From Phocaeicola intestinalis (GTDB lineage: Bacteria > Bacteroidota > Bacteroidia > Bacteroidales > Bacteroidaceae): DNA of 64,000 nt. A model generated the notes under the pieces. The model saw nothing but the letters and a program-made list of their open reading frames with translations. It searched no databases and was not told where the DNA came from. This document shows, piece by piece, positions 25,249-32,647 of the stretch (within the stretch, counting starts at the first letter, position 1; the number at the start of each line of letters is the position of its first letter). Where the stretch lies: the NCBI RefSeq assembly GCF_014837065.1, contig NZ_JACSPP010000003.1:62001-126000 (forward strand), read 5' to 3'. Position numbers and translations under genes: made by a program.

Positions 25249-26673
25249 ATGAAATCTATATGCTTTTTATCAGTCCTGTTTAGTTTGCTGACGGCGCCAG
25301 CCGTAGCACAAGCCTTGCCGGACGGTAGTGTGTCTGCCGACAGCGTATGCATAGAGCGTCAGGGTGAATACTTGCACATAAGCATGAACGTAGACTTGGA
25401 TGGATTAGAAGTAGAAGGCAACCAAGCAGTGTTGCTTACTCCTTGCCTCCGCCAAGGAAAGGATTCGTTAGAACTCCGCTCTATCGGCGTATATGGACGC
25501 AAACGCTATTATTCGTACATCCGAAACGGCGAAAGCCTGCTTACAGGATCGAAGGAATTAACCTACAAAAGAAAAGAAATGCCCTCCGAAGTGGCTTATG
25601 CAGACATAATAAGCTACGATGACTGGATGAACGGAGCAGAAGTAGTGCTCCGGCGGCAAGATTATGGCTGCTGCGGTTCGCTCTTGGCAGAGCAATGGAG
25701 TGTGATTGGCGGCTATAAGGAAGCGTTGGTCTATGTTCCCCATTTCGTCTATGTGCAGCCCCAAGTGGAAACGGTGAAGACACGTTCGTTGGACAAGTCC
25801 GCCTACATAGATTTCCCTGTGTCGCGTACCGATATACGTCCCGATTACCGCAACAACTGCGTCGAACTGGATAAGATTTTAGCTACGATAGACTCCATAC
25901 GGGGAGATGCCGATATCACGATCACCTCGCTCTCCATCAAGGGGTATGCTTCGCCCGAAGGGTCGTATGCCAACAACGAGCGGCTGGCACGCGGGCGTAC
26001 GGAAGCCTTGCGCGATTATGTGGCAGGCCTGTACCATTTCTCAGATGGCTTTATCCGCACGTCCTACGAACCCGAAAACTGGGAAGGTTTGCGGACATAC
26101 GTGGCTGCCTCTTCGTTGGCAAACAAGGAAGGCATCTTGCGGCTGATAGATGACGACAGCTTGACTCCCGACGCGAAAGAGCGGAAGATACGGGCTTCTT
26201 ATCCGGCCGATTACGCGCACCTGTTAAGCGAATGCTATCCCGCCTTGCGCCGTTCGGACTATCGCATCGGGTACGTGATACGCAGTTATACCGATGTGGA
26301 AGAAATCAAGCGCATTCTCCGCACCCAGCCGCAAAAGTTGAGCCGGCAAGAGTTTTACATGGCTGCCCAGACCATGGAGCCGGGCAGCGATGCCTTCAAC
26401 GAAGTGTTCGAAACGGCAGTGCGGATGTATCCCGATGATGAAGTGACCAACCTGAATGCCGCCAATACAGCCATGCGGAAGGGTGACCTGCCTACGGCAG
26501 CCCGTTATCTGCAGAAAGCAGGTGATATGCCCCAAGCCATCTATGCGCGTGGTGTGTATGCCATGCTGACTAAAGATTATGCCGGAGCACGTAGCTTGAT
26601 GGAAACTGCCCAAGCACAAGGTGTAACAGAGGCTGGAAATGTATTGGAACAACTGAAGAGAATAGATAATTAA
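25249..26673 (+). CDS. DUF3868 / OmpA-like / TPR protein of the pilus operon
   Basis: This 474-residue exported protein (signal peptide ending TAPAVAQA) has three visible parts. Residues 20-180 are a beta-rich region of DUF3868 type. Residues about 185-330 look like an OmpA C-terminal peptidoglycan-binding domain (ITSLSIKGYASPEGSYANNE followed by RLARGRTEALRDYV). The last 110 residues look like TPR helices (NAANTAMRKGDLPTAARYLQ). I use the ATG at 25249, because the frame is open upstream only over the end of the previous gene. The order DUF3575-DUF3868-fimbrillin recurs in Bacteroidales pilus loci. An envelope anchoring role through peptidoglycan contact is plausible but inferred. Confidence 0.8.
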   Translation: MKSICFLSVLFSLLTAPAVAQALPDGSVSADSVCIERQGEYLHISMNVDLDGLEVEGNQAVLLTPCLRQGKDSLELRSIGVYGRKRYYSYIRNGESLLTGSKELTYKRKEMPSEVAYADIISYDDWMNGAEVVLRRQDYGCCGSLLAEQWSVIGGYKEALVYVPHFVYVQPQVETVKTRSLDKSAYIDFPVSRTDIRPDYRNNCVELDKILATIDSIRGDADITITSLSIKGYASPEGSYANNERLARGRTEALRDYVAGLYHFSDGFIRTSYEPENWEGLRTYVAASSLANKEGILRLIDDDSLTPDAKERKIRASYPADYAHLLSECYPALRRSDYRIGYVIRSYTDVEEIKRILRTQPQKLSRQEFYMAAQTMEPGSDAFNEVFETAVRMYPDDEVTNLNAANTAMRKGDLPTAARYLQKAGDMPQAIYARGVYAMLTKDYAGARSLMETAQAQGVTEAGNVLEQLKRIDN

Positions 26674-26700
26674 ATAGTATAAACGAAAGAAAATTGTGTT

Positions 26701-28407
26701 ATGAAAATCAAGTATGTATTTCTAAGTATGTTGGCATGCGGCATGTTGGCGGCATGCAACAACGATGAAGTTGCGGAAGGGAGCAACAACGGGAATGTTT
26801 CCTTAGAGGGGGAATCGTATATGGCCATTCGGTTGGTTGCTGCTAATGAAACTGGAACTCGGGCTTCAGAAGGTAATCCTGCTTTTGAATTGGGCGAAGG
26901 AGACGAAAACGAAGTGACTTCTGTTGACTTCTATTTTTACAATGATGAAGGCACTTTCGTAGTGAAAGGTAAAACCATTAGTTCTTTTAAATGGAATGAC
27001 CAAGCAGAAGGAAGCAATATTGAATCCATTTCTAATGTAATGGTCGTATTGGAAAATGTACCTGAAGCCCCTACTCAAGTACTTGCTGTGCTTAATGGCG
27101 GAAAGGTAGTCGGCGATTTGACGAATATGGATATGGAGGATGCTTTGGGAAAAACAATCTCTGCATACAGTTATCAAGCTGGTGAACCAGAAAAAACCTA
27201 TTTTGTCATGTCAAACTCGGCTTACGTAACAGGAACCGGAGTACAATGGGCTACTCCTATCACGACTGCTAATCTGCAAAGTTCAGCAGATTTGGCAGAA
27301 GACCATCCTGTAGACATTTATGTAGAACGGGTTGCAGCCAAAGTGGAATTGGCTAAAAGCGGTTCATTTTCAGCAAGTGTAAATGGTGATATACAAGTAG
27401 ATGGTAAAGACGCTGAATTGGAAATTACTGTTAATGGTTGGGGACTAAGCGGTACGAACAAATCAGCATATTGCGTGAAGAATATTCAAAATACTGCTTA
27501 TTGGACAGATTGGAATGCTGAAAGTAATCACCGTTCTTATTGGGCTGAAGACCCCAACTATTCAACAGGCAATTATCCCAGCGATTACAATGGGTGGAAT
27601 GCTGAAAATGCTGACCACTGGGCGTTGAATTATATTACTTATAACGACCTTACCCTTTCTGCTGAAGCGGGAAATGAAGCTTCCGCTTATTGCTTAGAAA
27701 ACACAATGGACAAAAAGACACTTGCTTATGACGCAACAACCCAATCCATTCAGGAACCAGCCGTTACTCATGTATTGATCGCTGCAACAATGAAAGTAAA
27801 AGAAAGTGCTGCTCAAACTTTATATCGTTATAAAGGTTATTTCTATACAGAAAGCGAATATAAAGAAGCTGTATTAAGCGATTGGGAAGCTACAGGTGAG
27901 GGTATGATTTATACCAAGACCGAAGGAGTAGGAGAAGATGATCCGGACACATATACGCCGCTTGCTGTTTCGGATGTTGAGATAGAAGACAAAGGTGCCG
28001 GTAAAGTGAACCTTAAGTTGACAACCGCTGCTTTAGCTGAGACATGGTATACTTTGGAAAGGTATAATCCAGAAACAGGGCAAGCAACAAACGCAACAAA
28101 AGTTGATGAGGAAAAGTTGGCCGGTCTCTTTGCGGCTGTAAATGATGCAGACGGTTTCAAGGACGGTAAAATGTATTATTGCGTACCTATTGAGCACTTG
28201 AATGCAGCAAAAGGTGAAGTCGGCAGTTATGGTGTAGTGCGTAACCACCTTTATAAACTGACTTTGGATAAAATAAAGAATTTAGGTACAGCTGTTTATG
28301 ATCCGGCAGAAGCGATTATTCCGGACTATAATCCTGAAACCTACTATGTAGCAGCAAGGCTGAATATTCTTTCTTGGCATATAGTCGAACAGAATGTAAG
28401 TCTTTAA
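26701..28407 (+). CDS. Mfa1-like major fimbrial (type V pilus stalk) subunit
   Basis: This 568-residue fimbrillin has a lipoprotein signal (MKIKYVFLSMLACGMLAAC, Cys at 19) and two beta-sandwich domains. Length and layout match Porphyromonas Mfa1 (about 563 residues). The C-terminal strand (YYVAARLNILSWHIVEQNVSL) resembles the Mfa1 family end, which takes part in strand exchange. Arg54-Ala55 in GTRASEGNP is where an Arg-specific protease should remove the N-terminal strand after outer-membrane export, letting subunits polymerise by donor-strand exchange. It is the third gene of the operon. The base composition is AT-richer than the two genes before it, as often seen for variable surface subunits. 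A GC-rich hairpin follows the stop. Confidence 0.88.
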   Translation: MKIKYVFLSMLACGMLAACNNDEVAEGSNNGNVSLEGESYMAIRLVAANETGTRASEGNPAFELGEGDENEVTSVDFYFYNDEGTFVVKGKTISSFKWNDQAEGSNIESISNVMVVLENVPEAPTQVLAVLNGGKVVGDLTNMDMEDALGKTISAYSYQAGEPEKTYFVMSNSAYVTGTGVQWATPITTANLQSSADLAEDHPVDIYVERVAAKVELAKSGSFSASVNGDIQVDGKDAELEITVNGWGLSGTNKSAYCVKNIQNTAYWTDWNAESNHRSYWAEDPNYSTGNYPSDYNGWNAENADHWALNYITYNDLTLSAEAGNEASAYCLENTMDKKTLAYDATTQSIQEPAVTHVLIAATMKVKESAAQTLYRYKGYFYTESEYKEAVLSDWEATGEGMIYTKTEGVGEDDPDTYTPLAVSDVEIEDKGAGKVNLKLTTAALAETWYTLERYNPETGQATNATKVDEEKLAGLFAAVNDADGFKDGKMYYCVPIEHLNAAKGEVGSYGVVRNHLYKLTLDKIKNLGTAVYDPAEAIIPDYNPETYYVAARLNILSWHIVEQNVSL

Positions 28408-28433
28408 CCAAGCCTGATATACATAAACATTCC

Positions 28434-28461
28434 GGCAAGCGGGCGCAACGTCCCGCTTGCC
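28434..28461 (+). promoter_or_regulatory. Intercistronic hairpin after the stalk gene
   Basis: GGCAAGCGGG and CCCGCTTGCC form a perfect 10-bp GC-rich stem with an 8-base loop, 27 bases after the stalk gene stop. No T-run follows, so it may stabilise the stalk mRNA or partly attenuate read-through rather than end transcription. That would favour many stalk copies per anchor. Confidence 0.6.
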
Positions 28462-28502
28462 ATACGATAAGATAACCCAACTAAATTACATCCATCATCT
28501 CT

Positions 28503-29546
28503 ATGAAAGTACTGACTTGCATAAGTAAACAGAAAATCCAATGGCTGCTTTTGTGGATGGTAGGCATACTGGCGGCATCATGCGACACCATCTACGAAGA
28601 CGAAGGAGACTGTACCACCTACTTTCGGGTGAAGTTTACGTACGACATGAACATGAGCTTTGCCGATGCCTTTGCTCACAATGTCAAATCAGTGACGCTT
28701 TACATCTTCAACGGCGAAGGCAAATTGGTAAACACCCTGTCAGAAAGTGGGTCTGTATTGGCAGAAGACGATTATGTGATGAACCTCGGTATCGAACCGG
28801 GAACCTATACCTTGGTGGCATGGGCTGAAGGATGGGAAACAGGAAGCACATTCACCTACCCCATGATGCAACCCAATGTGCATTCCCTGCACGACCTCAC
28901 TTGCCGCATGAACCGCGAATACGATGAAGGCAACGCCGCTTATATCGACAATGACTTGACACCGCTGTTCCACGGCATTGCCCAAAACATCGAACTGGAA
29001 GAACTGTTGGACGGAGGCGAGCAAATCATACCGATAAACTTGACCAAGAACACCCACAATGTGCGGGTCATGTTGCAACATCTTTCGGGAGAAGACATCC
29101 ATGCCGACGATTTCACCTATACCATTACCGATGCCAACGGACACATGAATTACGACAATTCGCTGCTTGATGATGAAACTTTGACTTACCGTGCATGGAC
29201 TACCTACGAAGGAACAGCCTCATTAGCCAGCCTTGACGGTACCAGAGACACACAAACCTCGGTAAGCGTGGCTATTGCCGAACTGACTACAGGCAGGCTG
29301 ATGGCAGACCAAGAGCCGGTGCTCACCATCCGCAATGAAAAGGGAGAAACGGTGCTGTCTATTCCGTTGGTAGATTATGCCTTATTGGTAAAAGGCCATT
29401 ACAACCGCAACATGAGCGACCAAGAATACCTCGACCGCCAAAGTGAATACAACCTGACGTTCTTCCTCGATGAAGACAACCGTTGGGTAAATTCCAGCAT
29501 CATCATCAATTCATGGCACGTAGTGCTGCAAGAAACAGAACTTTAA
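28503..29546 (+). CDS. Mfa2/FimB-like pilus anchor lipoprotein
   Basis: This 347-residue lipoprotein (signal ending VGILAASC, Cys at about 27) matches the FimB/Mfa2 family, which ends the growing pilus and anchors it to the outer membrane. Porphyromonas Mfa2 is about 324 residues. Family-like segments include RVKFTYDMNMSFADAFAHNV, SVTLYIFNGEGKLV and GTYTLVAWAEGW. Unlike the other pilins here it has no Arg-Ala or Arg-Val site in a linker after the first strand, consistent with an anchor that keeps its N-terminal strand and lipid. It lies directly after the stalk gene, the same order as mfa1-mfa2. The stop is embedded next to a 14-bp tandem repeat. Confidence 0.87.
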   Translation: MKVLTCISKQKIQWLLLWMVGILAASCDTIYEDEGDCTTYFRVKFTYDMNMSFADAFAHNVKSVTLYIFNGEGKLVNTLSESGSVLAEDDYVMNLGIEPGTYTLVAWAEGWETGSTFTYPMMQPNVHSLHDLTCRMNREYDEGNAAYIDNDLTPLFHGIAQNIELEELLDGGEQIIPINLTKNTHNVRVMLQHLSGEDIHADDFTYTITDANGHMNYDNSLLDDETLTYRAWTTYEGTASLASLDGTRDTQTSVSVAIAELTTGRLMADQEPVLTIRNEKGETVLSIPLVDYALLVKGHYNRNMSDQEYLDRQSEYNLTFFLDEDNRWVNSSIIINSWHVVLQETEL

Positions 29547-29590
29547 GAATTAAGAATGAAGAATTAAGAATGAAGAATTAAGAATGAAGA
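29543..29590. repeat. 14-bp tandem repeat (GAAGAATTAAGAAT), about three units
   Basis: The repeat fills the gap between the anchor gene and the next pilus gene and contains that gene's ATG (29584). The same unit appears at the end of uvrA (51575-51622), and a related form builds the terminator stem at 8635. Confidence 0.8.
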
Positions 29591-31512
29591 AACATATCAT
29601 AAGAACCCTGAGCGTATGTATCGCCCTGCTTTTGCTTTCGGCATGCCGGCAAGAGCAAGACGGGCTTGCCGTTGCGGACGAATCGGCTGCATCGGTACAG
29701 GTCAGCTTTACCCTCACTACAGCCAGCGGTAATGCTTCCACCCGTGTGGGTACAGATGAGCCGGGCACTGGATATGAAAACTACATCGACATAACAAACA
29801 ATAATTTCCGTTTCTTGCTGTTTGATACCGAAGACGATACGTTTGTCTATTCTTTCACACCCCAAAGCGTGACCCCGGCAGGCGCAAGCGGTGAATATGC
29901 CCCGACTTACAAAGTAGAGGGAGAAATGCCGGAAGAATATGCCGACTTCAATTATAAAGTGGTGGTCTTGGCAAATTGGCCCGATTACCCTGATGCAAAC
30001 GATTTGATAATAGACAGAACCACCATCGAAGACATTTGTTCTGCCTATGCATACCAATATACTGCCCCGTTCGTACCTTCCGAGGAGCAATTGATTCCTT
30101 TTTACGGTGTAGCTACTATCAACACCACACTTAGCCCGGATATTTCTACCAACCTTGGCTCCATCGACCTGCTGCGTGCCTTATGTAAAGTAGAAGTGAA
30201 GTGCAGTGCCGATGGCTTTACGCTGAAAGAAGTCAAGCTGAACAAGTATTCCACCAAAGGAATGTGCGCGCCACTGGAAGTGTACAACAATACAAAGGAA
30301 GATTGGGAAAAGAATGAACAAATTCATTTGCCCCAAGATAATACGGTAGGCGCAAGCCTGTCTTTATCAAACCCAGATGGAACTTTCATAGCCTATGTAC
30401 CCGAATATAATAATGCGGCGTTAAAAGATTCGTATCTGGAAGTAACCCTGACAGATGCCAATAACAAAGAAGTGACTTTAAAAAGCCCGAACATCTATTT
30501 CAAAAATTACACAGATGGGAGTCCGGTAGATGGTTCAGATTACGACTTAATCCGCAACCACTGGTATCAGTTCGACATCACTAAAGTGGATGACGGCGAA
30601 CTGAAGCTCGAATACCGAGTACTGCTATGGGATAAAGTGGAATCAGCTATCGGGTGGAATCCGATACTTCAGAAAGCTGATAAATCACCGGTGGCAGCAT
30701 GGCGTTTGGCTACAGCCGAAGGGTATACAGATACAGATGTAGAAAATGAGGTAAAAGGAAGTTTATGTATAGATCCAGATTTTAAAAATGCCAAGAGAGG
30801 CGATGAAGAAGCCGTATTCTGTTATGTGCTTTATCCTCGCTATAATAGTGACAAAGATAAACAGGGACATGCGCTTCATCAAGGTTTGGAAGACAACACA
30901 TCTTATGCTGGTTTTTATTTTTATTTAAAAGAACCGGAAGGGGCTATTTGGGAAGCTGTGTTGACCAATACGGAAGATTTTGCACTTAATGAAAATGGAC
31001 GACATGATATTGATGGAGATGGGGAAGACGACAAAAAATGTGCTGTTAGGGGCATTGCTCGTTCTGAGGCATATCAAATACAAGTATATCCTCTTCATCC
31101 ATGGACCGATACAGAATTTCAAAAAGATGAGAATGGAAATATAGTAGATGGAGCCGAGTGTGCCAATACTTATTGGGGAAATTTGTGGGAAACCAGTGGA
31201 AAATGTAAAAATCTCTATACAGACCTATATATCCGTATTTCCATTGATGGAGGACATACTTGGAATTATTTGGATATTAATCCAAAGGATCGCTATGGCA
31301 TTGCTTATGATGGTGTAGATGGGTATATTGAGCATACCTATTGGGGTGAAAGACGTTTTGCCGGAGGTGACGATGAAAATGGAGGCAGCTACATCCGTAT
31401 ATGGCAATTAGAAGCAAAATACAATAAAGCTTACGACAAATTAGTAGAAGATTTGGATGCTTCTTGGGGCATAAAAGATTTTTGGGATCCGTATGATAAA
31501 TTGTCAGAATGA
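29584..31512 (+). CDS. Fimbrillin-like accessory pilus lipoprotein (Mfa3-like position)
   Basis: This 642-residue lipoprotein (signal MKKHIIRTLSVCIALLLLSA, then Cys21) is probably an accessory pilus subunit. An early strand (VQVSFTLTTASGNAS) is followed by Arg54-Val55, the presumed Arg-protease site. The two-domain fimbrillin pattern continues with LLRALCKVEVKCSADGFTLK and LIRNHWYQFDITKVDDGELK. The long C-terminal part has no fold I recognise. It holds a DIDGDGEDD calcium-type loop near residue 478 and an aromatic-rich end. By order it matches mfa3, but at 642 versus about 446 residues it is larger. Its start codon lies inside the 14-bp repeat, and the stop overlaps the next ATG by 4 bp. Confidence 0.75.
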   Translation: MKKHIIRTLSVCIALLLLSACRQEQDGLAVADESAASVQVSFTLTTASGNASTRVGTDEPGTGYENYIDITNNNFRFLLFDTEDDTFVYSFTPQSVTPAGASGEYAPTYKVEGEMPEEYADFNYKVVVLANWPDYPDANDLIIDRTTIEDICSAYAYQYTAPFVPSEEQLIPFYGVATINTTLSPDISTNLGSIDLLRALCKVEVKCSADGFTLKEVKLNKYSTKGMCAPLEVYNNTKEDWEKNEQIHLPQDNTVGASLSLSNPDGTFIAYVPEYNNAALKDSYLEVTLTDANNKEVTLKSPNIYFKNYTDGSPVDGSDYDLIRNHWYQFDITKVDDGELKLEYRVLLWDKVESAIGWNPILQKADKSPVAAWRLATAEGYTDTDVENEVKGSLCIDPDFKNAKRGDEEAVFCYVLYPRYNSDKDKQGHALHQGLEDNTSYAGFYFYLKEPEGAIWEAVLTNTEDFALNENGRHDIDGDGEDDKKCAVRGIARSEAYQIQVYPLHPWTDTEFQKDENGNIVDGAECANTYWGNLWETSGKCKNLYTDLYIRISIDGGHTWNYLDINPKDRYGIAYDGVDGYIEHTYWGERRFAGGDDENGGSYIRIWQLEAKYNKAYDKLVEDLDASWGIKDFWDPYDKLSE

Positions 31513-32639
31513 TGAATAGATATATAACATATTATATTATTAGCCTATTCGCAGTTTTAGGCTTGTTTGCTTCCTGCGCGGAAGAAAACGCATTGCCTGC
31601 TTTTTCGCAAGAGGAGGAAGAAGGTCATGTTGTTCTTTCTTATACAGTAAGTGGCAGCAGCATTGTATCTACACGGGTAGAAGAAAGCAAAGAAGAAGGC
31701 AATAAAGGGCGAAACGAAAACTTAGTGAAGGACTTGGATTTGTTTATCTTTCGAAATGGAACGATTATTACCAACCAACCCTTGCATTTCATTCCTGAAA
31801 AAAACGACCAGCAAACAGGTGATTATACTCCATTAGAGACCGGTCTTGCTCCCGATGATTTTCAAAACGGTGACCAAGTTTATTTAGTCGCCAATTGTCA
31901 TGATGTCGTATCAGATGTCACTACATTAGACGGATTAAAAGCGAAAACCGTCAGCAGTTTAATCTGTTATGATAAACAACTCCAATTCGTGATGGATGGG
32001 ATGGTTACGGTAGACGCAAAAATGTGGACTGATAAAGACCTTCACATTCAGATTGACTTGAAACGTGCCGCGGCCAAAGTACGTCTTCACTTTGCCAGCA
32101 GTACGGATTGGAACCAAGTATCTTATCGCTTTTGTCATTATGCAAATACCGCGACCGTGCTTGAACAAGAAGAAACGGAAGAATATACGTATGTGAACAG
32201 CCTTTCCTTAATGGATTATACAACTAGGGGAGAAGAGTTGGCAAAAGCTGATCCTATTGAAGAAAACGGAATGCAATGCCTTGTGCTTTACACTTACCCG
32301 AATAATTGGCATGATGGAAATCCAGATGATGATAAACTCAATGTGGAGCCTCCTATTAATGATGGTAGGGAAACCCGCATCTTATTAAAAGCACCCTATA
32401 ATGAAGAATTATATTATTACGATATTCCCGTAAACTTCCGTTTGCCTGAGAAAAACGATGATATAAACATTAATGAAGATTATAAAGACCTTTACCGTAT
32501 CCAGCGCAACCACATCTACGACATTACGGTGACGATAGACAGGGAGGGGGGTACAGTAAGCAAGCCTGTAACACCTAAATTATATTATCAAGTTCTCTCG
32601 TTTGATGAGGAAACTATAGATATTCCGGAATTCCAATAA
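31509..32639 (+). CDS. Fimbrillin-like accessory pilus lipoprotein (Mfa4-like position)
   Basis: This 376-residue lipoprotein (signal ending LGLFASC, Cys at 23) has a fimbrillin-type fold. An early strand (GHVVLSYTVSGSSI) is followed by Arg56-Val57 (STRVEES), and there is a typical core pair, LKRAAAKVRLHFASS and YRIQRNHIYDITVTIDREGG. The C-terminus YYQVLSFDEETIDIPEF ends in a strand like those used for donor exchange. Length is near that of Porphyromonas Mfa4 (about 333). Two adjacent ATG codons (31509 and 31512) are possible; both overlap or touch the upstream stop, so translation is coupled. The gene is AT-rich like the rest of the pilus tail genes. Confidence 0.75.
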   Translation: MMNRYITYYIISLFAVLGLFASCAEENALPAFSQEEEEGHVVLSYTVSGSSIVSTRVEESKEEGNKGRNENLVKDLDLFIFRNGTIITNQPLHFIPEKNDQQTGDYTPLETGLAPDDFQNGDQVYLVANCHDVVSDVTTLDGLKAKTVSSLICYDKQLQFVMDGMVTVDAKMWTDKDLHIQIDLKRAAAKVRLHFASSTDWNQVSYRFCHYANTATVLEQEETEEYTYVNSLSLMDYTTRGEELAKADPIEENGMQCLVLYTYPNNWHDGNPDDDKLNVEPPINDGRETRILLKAPYNEELYYYDIPVNFRLPEKNDDININEDYKDLYRIQRNHIYDITVTIDREGGTVSKPVTPKLYYQVLSFDEETIDIPEFQ

Positions 32640-32647
32640 AAATAGCT

